A DNA stretch of 64,000 nucleotides from Rhizobium etli CFN 42 (lineage in GTDB: Bacteria > Pseudomonadota > Alphaproteobacteria > Rhizobiales > Rhizobiaceae). A program made the position numbers and the translations under genes. Positions 43,405 through 52,646 of the stretch are shown here, in pieces. The notes beneath the pieces are model-generated. The model did no database searches and was not told the DNA's origin. It saw nothing but the letters and a program-made list of their open reading frames with translations. Positions within the stretch are counted from its first letter, which is position 1; each line of letters begins with the position of its first letter. Location: contig NC_007761.1 in assembly GCF_000092045.1 (NCBI RefSeq), positions 3,289,001 through 3,353,000 on the forward strand, in the 5' to 3' direction.

Positions 43405-44718
43405 ATGGCCGAAATGGTAAAATCAACGACATCAAGCGGGCCGCGAACGGCGGAAGCCAATGCGGTGACCCGCTTCTTCCGCGCAACCGAGATCGACACA
43501 CGCCTGCTCGGCATGATCGGCGCGCTCATCATCATCTGGATCGGTTTCCACATCATCACCGGCGGCCTGTTCCTGACCCCGCGCAATCTCTGGAACCTTT
43601 CGGTCCAGACGACCGACATCGCGATCATGACGACGGGCATGGTGCTGATCATCGTCACCCGCAACATCGACCTATCGGTCGGTTCCGTGCTCGGCCTCTG
43701 CGGCATGATCATGGGCGTGACGCAGGCGAAGATACTGCCGGAATATATCGGCTTCGACAGCCCCTTCACCTGGGTGATCACGCTCATCATCGGCCTCATT
43801 GCCGGCGGCCTGATCGGCACCTTCCAGGGCATGATCATCGCCTTCCTCAACGTTCCCTCCTTCATCGTCACCCTCGGCGGCCTGCTCGTCTGGCGCGGCG
43901 CGACCTGGCTCGTCACCAGCGGCCAGACGGTCGCCCCCATGGACCAGACCTTCCGCATCATGGGCGGGGGCGCGGAGGGCTCGATCGGCGCCACCTGGAG
44001 CTGGATCGTCGGCATTGCCGCCTGCCTCTTCGTCATCGCCGGCATCATCGGCTCGCGCCATCAGCGCCGCCGCTTCGGCTTTCCGCGCCGGCCGATCTGG
44101 GCGGAATATTTTCTCGCGATCCTTAGCTGCTTCCTGATCCTCGGCGCCGTCTCGATCGCCAACAGCTATTACTGGCCGATCAACATCGCCAAGAAATATG
44201 CCGAGACCAACAATATCCCCTGGCCTGAGACCGGCCTCGATATTCCCTACGGCATCGCCGTGCCGGTGCTGATCGCGATCGTCGTCGGCATCATCATGAC
44301 CTTCATCGCCACCCGTCTGCGCTTCGGCCGCTATGTCTTCGCAATCGGCGGCAACCCCGAGGCGGCCGAACTCGCCGGCATCAAGACCCGCTGGGTGACG
44401 GTGCGCATCTTCGCCCTGATGGGCATTCTGGCCGCTATCGCAGCCGCGATATCAACCGCCCGTCTCAACGCTGCGACCAACTCGCAGGGCACGCTCGACG
44501 AGCTTTACACCATCGCCGCCGCCGTCATCGGCGGAACGTCTCTGGCGGGCGGCACCGGCACGATCGCCGGCGCCATGCTCGGCGCGCTCGTCATGCAATC
44601 GCTGCAATCGGGCATGGTTCTCGCCCATGTCGACACGCCGCTGCAGAGCGTCGTCGTCGGCACCGTCCTCGTCGTGGCGGTCTGGCTCGACACCGTCTAT
44701 CGCGCCCGTGCCAAGTGA
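43405..44718 (+). CDS. xylH: Xylose-type ABC transporter permease
   Basis: The start is set at the ATG at 43405 ([12 protein letters not shown]) about ten bases after GGGGGAAC; in-frame starts also exist at 43336 and 43414 and the frame is open to 43255. The product is about 437 residues with 10-12 helices. [20 protein letters not shown] and [25 protein letters not shown] (EAA-like loop) are CUT2 permease signatures. The long insertion between helices ([12 protein letters not shown]...[19 protein letters not shown]) is typical of XylH. It forms the import channel with XylG. Confidence 0.9.
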   Translation: MAEMVKSTTSSGPRTAEANAVTRFFRATEIDTRLLGMIGALIIIWIGFHIITGGLFLTPRNLWNLSVQTTDIAIMTTGMVLIIVTRNIDLSVGSVLGLCGMIMGVTQAKILPEYIGFDSPFTWVITLIIGLIAGGLIGTFQGMIIAFLNVPSFIVTLGGLLVWRGATWLVTSGQTVAPMDQTFRIMGGGAEGSIGATWSWIVGIAACLFVIAGIIGSRHQRRRFGFPRRPIWAEYFLAILSCFLILGAVSIANSYYWPINIAKKYAETNNIPWPETGLDIPYGIAVPVLIAIVVGIIMTFIATRLRFGRYVFAIGGNPEAAELAGIKTRWVTVRIFALMGILAAIAAAISTARLNAATNSQGTLDELYTIAAAVIGGTSLAGGTGTIAGAMLGALVMQSLQSGMVLAHVDTPLQSVVVGTVLVVAVWLDTVYRARAK

Positions 44719-44731
44719 GAGGAGCCTCAAT

Positions 44732-45514
44732 ATGACTGATCAACGCACTCCCCTCGTGGAACTGAAAAACATCTCGATCTCCTTCGGCGGCATCCATGCC
44801 GTGGACAATGCCTCGGTCGATCTCTACCCCGGCGAAGTCGTCGCCCTTCTCGGCCATAACGGCGCCGGCAAATCGACGCTGATTAAGATTCTCTCCGGCG
44901 CCTACAAGCGCGATTCCGGCGAAATCCTGATCAACGGCGAGCCGGCCGACATCCGCAACCCGCGCGACGCCAAGAAATACGGGATCGAGACGATCTACCA
45001 GACGCTCGCCGTCGCCGACAATGTCGACGCCGCCGCCAACCTCTATCTCGGCCGCGAGCTGAAGACCCGCTGGGGCACGCTCGATGACGTCGCGATGGAG
45101 GCATCGGCGCGCCAGGTGATGGGGCGCCTGAACCCCAACTTCAAGCGCTTCAAGGAGCCGGTGAAGGCGCTTTCGGGCGGCCAGCGGCAATCGGTGGCAA
45201 TCGCCCGCGCCATCCTCTTCAACGCCCGCATTCTGATCATGGACGAGCCGACGGCAGCCCTCGGGCCCCAGGAGACGGCGCAGGTGGGCGAGCTGATCAA
45301 GCAGCTGAAGAAGGAAGGCATCGGCATCTTCCTCATCAGCCACGACATCCACGACGTCTTCGACCTCGCCGACCGCGTCTCGGTGATGAAGAACGGCCAG
45401 GTGGTGGGCCACGCCCGAACCGAGGATGTGACCAAGGACGAGGTGCTCGGCATGATCATCCTCGGCAAGGTGCCGCCGAGAGCCATCCCTGGCCCCGGCG
45501 CCATGCAGATTTGA
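44732..45514 (+). CDS. xylG: Single-domain ABC transporter ATP-binding protein of the xylose system
   Basis: The start is the ATG at 44732 after GAGAGGAG, giving 260 residues with one ABC domain: Walker [10 protein letters not shown], signature [14 protein letters not shown], Walker [12 protein letters not shown], and H-loop LLISHD-like [12 protein letters not shown]. coli XylG has two ABC domains and about 513 residues; here there is one, as is usual for rhizobial FrcA-like systems, so a homodimer is expected. It energises XylH. The operon ends at the terminator at 45544. Confidence 0.9.
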   Translation: MTDQRTPLVELKNISISFGGIHAVDNASVDLYPGEVVALLGHNGAGKSTLIKILSGAYKRDSGEILINGEPADIRNPRDAKKYGIETIYQTLAVADNVDAAANLYLGRELKTRWGTLDDVAMEASARQVMGRLNPNFKRFKEPVKALSGGQRQSVAIARAILFNARILIMDEPTAALGPQETAQVGELIKQLKKEGIGIFLISHDIHDVFDLADRVSVMKNGQVVGHARTEDVTKDEVLGMIILGKVPPRAIPGPGAMQI

Positions 45515-45543
45515 CCGCGGCAAGGTCATCACCCGGCACCCCC

Positions 45544-45575
45544 CTCCGCCGCCCGCAAGGCCGGCGGAGTTTTTT
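45544..45575 (+). terminator. Rho-independent terminator of the xylFHG operon
   Basis: CTCCGCCG and CGGCGGAG form an 8-bp stem with a 10-base loop followed by TTTTTT, 30 bp after the xylG stop. Confidence 0.85.
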
Positions 45576-45715
45576 ATACGCACCGGGAGGCTGACGCACA
45601 AAAACACGTGCCAAACCGCAAGCATCGGTATTTCTGAGAATTTCACCGTTGAAGCCGGCCGCAAGCTAGGCTAAGAACCACCCATCGGACAGGCGATTCA
45701 AACCGCCTCAGGCAT

Positions 45716-45792
45716 GCACCCGTAGCTCAGCTGGATAGAGTGTTGGATTCCGATTCCAAAGGTCACAGGTTCGAATCCTGTCGGGTGCGCCA
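45716..45792 (+). tRNA. tRNA-Arg (anticodon CCG)
   Basis: This is a 77-base cloverleaf. The acceptor stem is GCACCCG with CGGGTGC, the D arm is AGCTCAGCTGGATAGAG, and the anticodon stem is TTGGA/TCCAA with loop TTCCGAT (anticodon CCG, reads CGG). The T arm is ACAGG TTCGAAT CCTGT, the discriminator base is G, and CCA is encoded. Gene-poor accessory-looking DNA follows immediately, so the 3' end may be an integration site, although no second copy of the 3' end was found in the window. Confidence 0.96.
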
Positions 45793-46449
45793 TACAAATC
45801 AACACATTAGCGACTAATCCGCGAATTGTTTCAACGGTCCGGGAAGCATATAGGAAGCGGGCCATCGGTAGTTGCCCACAGCTATCGCAGGCAATCGTGA
45901 TCTCTCGCGCCAGACGTCAATGGATGCTTCGCGGCGCCTATCACCGACCAATGCCGCCGAACCAATGGTGAAGAATTCGGCAAGCAGCTGCTGCGGGAAG
46001 GCTTTGATAGGACATGGAGCCCCAAGCAGCGCAATGACTGGTGCATGCAGCGACAAGAGGCAGGGCTGCGCTCCGGGGCTTTTGCTGAAGGGTGAGCGCC
46101 TGCCGACGAGCACTCCACACTGTCAGCACACTTCACTTTTCCTGGGAGACGTCCTCGCGTTGCCTAGACGCTGGGTCCGAATGGCCGTTTTCGCTCAACT
46201 CTGGAAACCGCCGGTCCCTTGATACGAGGTGATTGGTTGACGCCAGCAGCTCCTTTGATCGCTCGATTAAAGCGCGGGAGGATTCCAACTGAGCGTCAGA
46301 TGGGGGTTTGCCCATGCGTGCACACCGCTGTTTTGCAGGCGGGAGCACAGAGTAACCCTCAGCCGTCGGCGCCTACGCATTCGGTTGCCGACGATAGAGC
46401 TAATGTAGGGCCTGAGTCCAAAAAGTCCACCTAATCGCCTCTGTCAAAT
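45793..46449. other. Gene-poor stretch after the tRNA
   Basis: No convincing coding frame is seen over 650 bases. The only notable feature is one half of a degenerate direct repeat (about 45999-46046) whose second copy lies at about 49511-49558. The frames on both strands have no recognisable domains and look incidental. Confidence 0.5.
45999..46046. repeat. Degenerate direct repeat, copy 1
   Basis: The core TGGAGCCCCAAGCAGCGCAA of this segment recurs at 49511-49558 as TGGAGCCCTAAGCAGCGCAA; about 40 of 50 positions match over the whole unit, including GAAGGCTT and GA.TGGTG. The two copies bracket the HNH nuclease and the channel gene. Confidence 0.5.
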
Positions 46450-46566
46450 ACCGCACGGGAACATGGCCGGCTTCCTCCTCGTTGAGCCCGAGGGTCGCAC
46501 GGCATTCCTCGATTTTCCGTGCGGTCGTTTGCCAGAAGAACTGCCCCGCCGACGCGGGGCTTTTTT
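46450..46566 (+). ncRNA. Candidate small RNA with closing stem and terminator, copy 1
   Basis: CCGCACGG at 46451-46458 can pair with CCGTGCGG at 46517-46524, and the segment ends in a rho-independent hairpin GCCCCGC/GCGGGGC with TTTTTT (46543-46566). Its first 25 bases (ACCGCACGGGAACATGGCCG) resemble those of a second such segment at 49863. No annotated gene is in front of this terminator. It could instead hold a small translated frame from the ATG at 46463, so the RNA call is tentative. Confidence 0.35.
46543..46566 (+). terminator. Orphan rho-independent terminator
   Basis: GCCCCGC-CGAC-GCGGGGC followed by TTTTTT has no recognised protein gene upstream and is the 3' end of the candidate small RNA. 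Confidence 0.75.
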
Positions 46567-46739
46567 CGTCATTTTATTGGGCGATAACCAGGCAACTGCC
46601 GCGGCGCCGAACACAGCGATGATGAAGGAGCGCCGACGCCTCTATCCCGTCGATGGCGAAGCGCCGATGCCGCGCTCGAAGTGTAATACCGCCCTTCCGC
46701 AAGTAGGGACACCGGACTAGCTAGGCTGGCCGCGCGTCA

Positions 46740-47555
46740 TCTTATCGAAGTCATCCCGGAACGCCTGGTTGGCTACCGACAGTATCCAGGCAACATGTCA
46801 TCAAATCACCTGCAGAGGGGTCAGGGCGCTCTGGAGGTGGTCAGACGTTCGCTTGCCGCAAACCTTCATCTCCCCCACTACGCAAGGCGAAGTGCGCTGA
46901 ACGCAACTCGGAAATATGCGTACTGGCAATTCCGACGAGCCAAGAGTTCAGGTTTGTCGGTCATGGTTCTCTGGTCGATGCTACGAACCGAACCCGTTTT
47001 TGTAGTTCAGCGTATCCTCAAAAAGGGCTGCGCTGGCTAAACGCGAGCCTGGCTCCGCGACGACAGCAGGAGGCAATCAAAAACCCGGATCTCCCAGGTA
47101 GGTCGAAATTCGACTGACAGATCATTCCGCCCGTCGATCCCCCTGACGAGAGCCGGCGATCAGGACGGCACCTGGCTCGGCTGGCAGCGGTGGATGCCAA
47201 GCTGAGTTTATTTCCCGAGCCCTGAGGAAAGAGGGCCGCTACGCCCTGCGGAGCGATCATGGAGGTATGTTTCGCGGGAGCACGCCGCCTCCTTGTCTTG
47301 CACGTGGCGAAAGTGTTTCTCGCGTCAAGGGCCAAGAACCGCGATCAAATCACGGCCGCAGCCGAAGCAAATGAAGTGCTCAGGCGAATGGGAGCCACCC
47401 TTGGCCATATTCAAGATATCCACTTTCTCGCCATTCTCTTTCCGCGCATACCGATGATTCACTGGCCCGCTTGAACGTTGTTCATGACGGTCTGTTTACT
47501 GTGGATCAGCTCGGCGGCCGCAATGTCTGCAACATACGTGCGCAAGTCTTTGCCA
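46740..47555. other. Stretch without a recognisable gene
   Basis: Several short frames exist (for example 46795-47040 and 47259-47474) but none shows a domain, and their translations (many Arg, Cys, His) look incidental. Nothing more can be supported here. Confidence 0.5.
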
Positions 47556-47891
47556 CTATGTCGCCAAAGCTCGCATCAACCTAGCTTTGATAGAGAGCCA
47601 CGTGGACTTAGCCTTCTTGGTCCGACGCTTCTGATTGCAGCCAAAACAAACAAGATGAAGATTTTCGAGGCAACTATTTCCGCCTTGGCTTGCCGGCTTG
47701 ATGTGATCCCATGTGGCCAGGTTTGGGACCGTCGCGAGCCTGTTGCGTTTGCGATCCTTGTTATGAAATCCAGGAAAAGCCATAGCGGCCTCGCAAATTC
47801 CGCATCGCCCGCCCTGTATCTCGAATGCTTTCCGCTTGCGACCGTGTCTGTACTTCGTGATTTTGCTCAAGCGATAACTGCCCCATTGCAA
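47556..47891 (-). CDS. HNH endonuclease-like protein
   Basis: This 111-residue protein has the zinc-ribbon HNH layout: CGICEAAM (first CxxC-like pair), ATWDHIKPASQGGNSCLENLHLVC with the HNH DHI and the Asn of ENL, and CFGCNQKRRTKKAK (second CxxC, then basic tail). This matches stand-alone HNH nucleases often carried by phages and mobile islands. It is shorter than restriction-linked HNH enzymes and no methylase is near. Composition and context, next to a tRNA and far from housekeeping genes, suggest horizontal origin. Confidence 0.75.
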   Translation of the reverse strand: MQWGSYRLSKITKYRHGRKRKAFEIQGGRCGICEAAMAFPGFHNKDRKRNRLATVPNLATWDHIKPASQGGNSCLENLHLVCFGCNQKRRTKKAKSTWLSIKARLMRALAT

Positions 47892-48306
47892 TGCTTGGTT
47901 GATTTAGCAAAGTCACGATCCGGGCTTCTGTCAATTCTCCTTAAGTGGATGCCTCCGGGAGAGCGACTTTCGCAGCGGTAAGCCTGGCTAGGAAACGAGG
48001 CTTAAGGGGAAGCCTTAGGCATGCAGCGGACCCGTGGCAGGGCACTTCCACGGTCGTCCTTGGAAGGTCCGCCGTGGAGAGGCATCCTGAAGATGGCTTC
48101 GCGGGCTCTGCTTTAGCGTCGCACAGTCAGCAAGGTCACGAGCTCCCTTTCGCTGTTCGGATGATCTACATTCCCGTGGAATGTCATAACGCGATTCCGG
48201 CTGCCAAATTCTTTGGTGCGAAGACACATTGCATCAGTCCCCCGTTCCCTTGCGTGTGGCTCGAAGGTATCTATTGTCCACGAATGCCGGGCGTTGGGAG
48301 TATGTA
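47892..48306. other. Gap between the HNH gene and the channel gene
   Basis: No gene is seen over 415 bases. A short hairpin AGGCTT-AAGGGG-AAGCCT is present near 47998-48015. A promoter for the channel gene is expected at the right end but no clear boxes could be assigned. Confidence 0.4.
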
Positions 48307-49374
48307 ATGTCGGCAGTGCCTTTCTCAAAGATTTCGACGCCGCTCAACGCGCTGTTCGCTACAATCGGTCTCCTGGTCGTTGCCGCACTGACGACGCAGG
48401 GCCTTACTGGACAGGAGAGGCTTGTCTTTGAGCTGCTACTTGCGGCAATTTGGCTGGCCTATGTTCTCCAACTGAGCGGCACGTTGCTTTCACGACGACG
48501 CCGCTTGTCGGGGGAGATGACGGCCCTCGTGATCGATTTGCTCGCGGTTCTGGTTCCGGCTGCTGCATTCTTGTTCGTTGGGTCCCGTGATCGAGACCTC
48601 TATTGCGCCATTTGGCTTCTCAAGCCGTTGCGTGACTCGACCTTCTTCAGGCTGCTGGCAAAGGTGGTCGCGAATGAATCGCGCAATCTGCTTGGCGTGA
48701 CATCGGTGTTCGGCATCGTTCTTTTTGGCGCTGCTTTGGCCGGCTATATCATCGAGCGAGACGTCCAGCCCGACAAGTTCGGCAGCATTCCGCAGGCGAT
48801 GTGGTGGGCGGTCGTGACGCTGTCGACGACCGGCTATGGTGACGAGATCCCGCAGAGCCTTGCAGGTCGAGTTCTGGCCGGATTGGTGATGATGAGCGGG
48901 ATCGGTATTTTTGCTCTTTGGGCCGGCATCCTCGCCACCGGCTTCTACGAAGAGGTTCGCCGCCAAGACTTCGTTCGCAACTGGCAATTGGTCGCTGCCG
49001 TACCCCTGTTCCAGAAGCTTGGTTCCGCCGCACTGATCGAGATCGTTCGGGCGTTGCGACCGCGCATTGTCCCCGCAGGTGCCGTGATCTGCCGCAAGGG
49101 CGAAGTTGGCGATCAGATGTTCTTCATTGTCGAGGGGCGGGTCACCGTGGCGACACCCGACCATCCAGTGGAACTCGGCGCCGGAAACTTCTTTGGCGAG
49201 ATGGCGCTGATCAGTGGCGATCCTCGTTCAGCGACGGTCAGCGCAGCAACCGAGGTATCGCTGCTGTCGCTCTACGCCGTGGATTTCCAGATATTGTCGA
49301 GCAGTAGTCCGGAGATCGCGGAGACCATCCGCAAGACGGCGCTGGAGCGGCGGGGCGGGCCGCCGAAGGAATAA
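48307..49374 (+). CDS. Cyclic-nucleotide-gated potassium channel, MloK1 type
   Basis: The start is set at the ATG at 48307 after GGGAG, giving 355 residues, the same length as Mesorhizobium MloK1 (mlotiK1); the frame is open to 48229. Six transmembrane helices are visible. The selectivity filter is TTGYGD (residues 174-179), preceded by the pore helix FGSIPQAMWWAVVTLS. The inner helix and C-linker follow (MSGIGIFALWAGILATGFYEEVRR), then a cyclic-nucleotide-binding domain (VPAGAVICRKGEVGDQMFFIVEGRV, FFGEMALISGDPRSATVSA with the phosphate-binding Arg). Blocks such as IPQAMWWAVVTLSTTGYGD are nearly word-for-word those of MloK1. It would conduct K+ when cAMP binds. Confidence 0.95.
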   Translation: MSAVPFSKISTPLNALFATIGLLVVAALTTQGLTGQERLVFELLLAAIWLAYVLQLSGTLLSRRRRLSGEMTALVIDLLAVLVPAAAFLFVGSRDRDLYCAIWLLKPLRDSTFFRLLAKVVANESRNLLGVTSVFGIVLFGAALAGYIIERDVQPDKFGSIPQAMWWAVVTLSTTGYGDEIPQSLAGRVLAGLVMMSGIGIFALWAGILATGFYEEVRRQDFVRNWQLVAAVPLFQKLGSAALIEIVRALRPRIVPAGAVICRKGEVGDQMFFIVEGRVTVATPDHPVELGAGNFFGEMALISGDPRSATVSAATEVSLLSLYAVDFQILSSSSPEIAETIRKTALERRGGPPKE

Positions 49375-49510
49375 TCAATGCCTGATGGCTGCGGCATTGC
49401 CTCGGCCGGTGGAGGTCGCGCCTTGACCGGCTCATAGCGCAGGATAACTGCGCCGGCCGCGGTCGTCGTGCTGTCGAGTAGCATTCGGTGGAAGCTCTCG
49501 GCCCGCCGGT

Positions 49511-49558
49511 GAAGGCTTCGCTCGCAGCTGGAGCCCTAAGCAGCGCAACGATTGGTGT
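49511..49558. repeat. Degenerate direct repeat, copy 2
   Basis: This segment is similar to 45999-46046 over about 48 bases, with the core TGGAGCCCTAAGCAGCGCAA. The same orientation in both copies argues for duplicated remnants rather than an inverted repeat. Confidence 0.5.
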
Positions 49559-49793
49559 GGCTCATTGTGAGAGCGAAGTGTGGCCGCCCAACGTACAGGA
49601 GATACAATGCTTGGGGTGAGCAAGTGATCGCTGAGCAGCCCGCCCCAATGATACGAAATATCACTGCCAGTAGAAGTCAATTTGTGTTTTCGTGCGAAAT
49701 CCAAAAATAGATCCATTAGTTGAAAAACACATTAGTGGACGCAGAACTGCAGCGCCCCGACGCGTTGTGCCCACAACCGCCCCATTCCTTGAT

Positions 49794-49818
49794 CCCCGCT
49801 CTTGCGGGGTTTCTTTTT
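49794..49818 (+). terminator. Orphan rho-independent terminator
   Basis: CCCCGC-TCTT-GCGGGG is followed by TTTCTTTTT, with no recognised gene upstream on the plus strand. Confidence 0.7.
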
Positions 49819-49861
49819 GTGCAAACGGAACTCGTAGCATCGAGAGCAAATAATCTGTCCC

Positions 49862-49997
49862 AAACCGCACAGGAACTAGGATGGCCGCCAAGCGTTATCG
49901 CATTGAGACCGCGCAAGATGCCTGCGCTCGCAAGCCTCTGACTTCCGACGCGCGGTTTCGTCCTCAACTATTGCCCCGTCTCGGCGGGGCTTTTTTT
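49862..49997 (+). ncRNA. Candidate small RNA with closing stem and terminator, copy 2
   Basis: AAACCGC (49862-49868) can pair with GCGGTTT (49952-49958) and the segment ends in a GCCCCG/CGGGGC terminator with seven T (49973-49997). The start (AAACCGCACAGGAACTAGG) resembles that of the candidate at 46450, giving two copies of one layout in the same accessory stretch. A short frame from the ATG at 49881 is an alternative reading. Confidence 0.35.
49973..49997 (+). terminator. Orphan rho-independent terminator
   Basis: GCCCCG-TCTCGG-CGGGGC is followed by TTTTTTT, with no recognised protein gene in front. Confidence 0.75.
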
Positions 49998-50050
49998 ATC
50001 CAGAGCGCACGACGCTGTTCAGTTGATCTTTGGCCAGTGCCGCATTCAAG

Positions 50051-50152
50051 TCACCGCCTGTCACTCATATATGCGACAATGCCGCCGATTGTGAGGCCGG
50101 CGAAGGCGATCAGCCCTGAAATCCCGAGCCGATCGCCTTCATCCTTTTCCAC
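50051..50152 (-). CDS. Possible 33-residue single-pass membrane protein
   Basis: A short frame from GTG at 50152 encodes a Lys/Asp/Glu-rich head (MEKDEGDRLG), one hydrophobic helix (LIAFAGLTIGGIVAYM) and a basic end (SDRR). A stop lies just upstream in frame, and GAGGA is directly before the GTG, which is closer than ideal. It is too short to judge by codon use; the clean amphipathic pattern is the only support. Confidence 0.25.
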   Translation of the reverse strand: MEKDEGDRLGISGLIAFAGLTIGGIVAYMSDRR

Positions 50153-50518
50153 TCCTCGAAAGCGGGCTGGGCCGCCTTACGGTCTCGATCACCCCGGTCT
50201 TCGTAGCTGCGACTGTTGTTGGCAGCCTGTCTCCGGCGATGAACGCCTCAGGGGCGAGCCGCCTCAGTGACACGTCAGAAATCAAGGCAGCCTGTTGCGA
50301 CAGTAACTGCGGTTGCATCGCTCCTTCCGTCCCATCAAGGGTTCCGGAATGCCGATTTACAACAGCACAGAAAATAAAGATTGAAATCGGCCCCGCCCCC
50401 AAAGCTTTTATCAGGCCGTACTGTTCTCCCTCGAAGATCTCTGTGTTAGGTCAGCCCAAAAGCGCCACCCCTGCGCGCGACCAAACTATGCTCTCGATAT
50501 CCAAGGCAGGCGTTAGCA

Positions 50519-52501
50519 TTGAAGGTTTACCGTCCAGAGATTGACGGCCTAAGGGCCATATCGGTGATCGCGGTTATTCTCTATCACGCCGAGTTCACGG
50601 TTGCCGGCCACACCTTGCTTCAGGGTGGATACATTGGCGTCGACGTATTTTTTGTTATCAGCGGCTTCCTGATTTCCCAGATTCTGCTGACAGAAATCGA
50701 GGCAACAGGGCGCATTGATTTCCTTAAATTCTATACGCGGCGTGCCCGGCGAATTCTGCCGGCCTTGTTCGCGGTCATCTTCGCGACAATGCCCTTCGCT
50801 TATTTCCTCTTGTTGCCATCGGAACTGCTGGACTACGCGAATTCCATCGGTTCCTCGCTCCTGTTTGGATCGAACATCTATTTCTATTTTACCGCGGCCC
50901 AGTACGGCGAGCCCATTACCCTTCTCAAGCCTTTTCTTCACACCTGGTCGCTGAGCGTCGAAGAGCAGTTTTATATCGGCTTTCCGATCTTATTGCTGAT
51001 CGTGCGCCGATATTTCAAATCAAGGTTTTTGCCATGCGTGCTACTCGTGGCGGCCCTCAGCTTTGCATTCTGTGTGGTAACGGTACGGCATGATCTACAA
51101 CAGGCCTTTTACTCACCACTTACCCGCGCCTGGGAACTGCTCGCCGGAACGCTTCTCGCCTATCAGGAGGTGAGGCGTGGACGAATTCGCCCTCAGCCGC
51201 TGCTCGCGGCGGCCGGGCTCGTCCTTGTTCTTGGTTCCCTCATCTTGTTTGGAAAGGATACGGTTCATCCTGGCCGGGTCACTGTGATCCCAGTGATCGG
51301 GACCTGTCTGGTGCTCGCATTCGCCAGCCGTGAGAACGCAGCCGGGCGCCTGTTGGCTTCTCGGCCTGCGGCGCTCACCGGATTGGTATCCTACTCCTTA
51401 TATTTGTGGCATTATCCGATCTTCGCCTTCTGGCGGCTGACAAGTCTGAACTTCGACAATGGCGACAAGTTTCTTGCCATTGCGGCGACCGCACTGGTCG
51501 CGGTCGTGAGCTTCGTCATCATCGAAAAGCCCTTTCGCTTCACCAGGAGAAACCGCGCCTTCTGGATCTCCCTCGGCTCCTCAGTCGCGACCATCACGGC
51601 TGCTGTTCTGTCAGCAATCACTATGGCCGGTTTTCCTCACAGGCTGGATGAAGTCTATCCACCTCTCGCGCAGGCCAACGAAGCACGGCTCGAAAGCACT
51701 TTTCTTAGCTTGAACGACAACATTCAAGCTGGGAAACCCGTTATCTTCATCATCGGGGACTCGCACGCCAGAAACTGGTCAATCGCGCTGAAAAACTACA
51801 TCGATAGCGACCGATATCAAGTCGTGGCCCTCAGCTATTTGAACTGCATGGTGGAGATCAAGAACGACATCGTTAAGGCCCCCTCTCGCGCCAGCATCTA
51901 CGACAAATACTGCATTCCCTTTGAAAAATATATCAACGACAAATCATTGCTCAGCCGAACGAAAGCGATCTTCCTCACGAGCCTCCGGCCTTTCGAGTAC
52001 ACCGTCAACCCCTTCCGGTTTGAGCTTCTTTCCTGGATGAAAAGCCACTCGGATAACGCACGCATTTTCGTTTTCGGAAATTATTTCCAGCTCGACCAAT
52101 TGCACTCGTGCCTGGGGCTGATGTTTCAGAGAAAATCCGATGCCTCCATATGCTTGCGGGAAGCGACCTATCCGCCGGCCAACCAGGATTTGGCGCAACT
52201 GCCATTTTTCCCGCCCGATCTTGCCTTCACCTACGTCGATACCGTCAAGCTTCACTGCGATTATGACAAGGAGAAATGCCTGACCAGCAGCAGGGGTGTT
52301 CCGTTCATCACAGACTGGAACCATATGACAGCAGAATTTTTGACGACCTTGATTGGTGACATCCTGGAAAAGAGAACCGCCGATCTGCGGAGCGACGGTC
52401 TGCTCGATTTCCTGGTACCGCCGCACGCCACGGAAGCCGAACAAACGGCAAGTTCTCAGCCGAACTCCGGCGCCACGTCCGCCGCTTCTCCATCAAATTA
52501 A
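50519..52501 (+). CDS. Membrane O-acyltransferase with C-terminal SGNH domain (OafA/YrhL-like)
   Basis: This 660-residue protein starts with TTG at 50519, preceded by AAGGCAGG. Ten hydrophobic helices form an acyltransferase-3 domain with the family blocks RPEIDGLRAISVIAVILYH, GVDVFFVISGFLISQILL, FYTRRARRILPALF, and FLHTWSLSVEEQFYIGFP. After about residue 370 comes a periplasmic SGNH hydrolase domain with IIGDSHARNWSIAL (nucleophile Ser) and ITDWNHMT (Asp/His pair). Such fused enzymes O-acetylate lipopolysaccharide, exopolysaccharide or peptidoglycan. It stands alone; the target polymer is not inferable. Confidence 0.92.
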   Translation: MKVYRPEIDGLRAISVIAVILYHAEFTVAGHTLLQGGYIGVDVFFVISGFLISQILLTEIEATGRIDFLKFYTRRARRILPALFAVIFATMPFAYFLLLPSELLDYANSIGSSLLFGSNIYFYFTAAQYGEPITLLKPFLHTWSLSVEEQFYIGFPILLLIVRRYFKSRFLPCVLLVAALSFAFCVVTVRHDLQQAFYSPLTRAWELLAGTLLAYQEVRRGRIRPQPLLAAAGLVLVLGSLILFGKDTVHPGRVTVIPVIGTCLVLAFASRENAAGRLLASRPAALTGLVSYSLYLWHYPIFAFWRLTSLNFDNGDKFLAIAATALVAVVSFVIIEKPFRFTRRNRAFWISLGSSVATITAAVLSAITMAGFPHRLDEVYPPLAQANEARLESTFLSLNDNIQAGKPVIFIIGDSHARNWSIALKNYIDSDRYQVVALSYLNCMVEIKNDIVKAPSRASIYDKYCIPFEKYINDKSLLSRTKAIFLTSLRPFEYTVNPFRFELLSWMKSHSDNARIFVFGNYFQLDQLHSCLGLMFQRKSDASICLREATYPPANQDLAQLPFFPPDLAFTYVDTVKLHCDYDKEKCLTSSRGVPFITDWNHMTAEFLTTLIGDILEKRTADLRSDGLLDFLVPPHATEAEQTASSQPNSGATSAASPSN

Positions 52502-52646
52502 GCTTCTAGTTAGACCCCGAGAACGACGGTGAACCTGGTGTTCAAGTCCGGACTTTCGGAATACCGATCGTCCCGATCAGTTGGTTCTCATCGCCCATGA
52601 ACTGGCAAGCAGACGATGAGCACCTTCCACGCCTGCCCATTTCCGA

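Larger units (their letters stand above)
49375..50518. other. Gene-poor stretch after the channel gene
   Basis: No convincing large gene is seen in over 1.1 kb. It holds the second copy of the degenerate repeat, two orphan terminators, a second candidate small RNA and a 33-residue membrane frame, described separately. Confidence 0.5.

Noticed and set aside
48490..49164. 224-residue minus-strand frame across the channel gene
   Set aside because: Antisense of MloK1-like coding sequence; no signature.
45793..50518. A duplicate of the tRNA-Arg 3' end that would mark an island border
   Set aside because: No second copy of TTCGAATCCTGTCGGGTGCG was found by eye; only a weak 10-base AACACATTAG match at 45802 and 49727.
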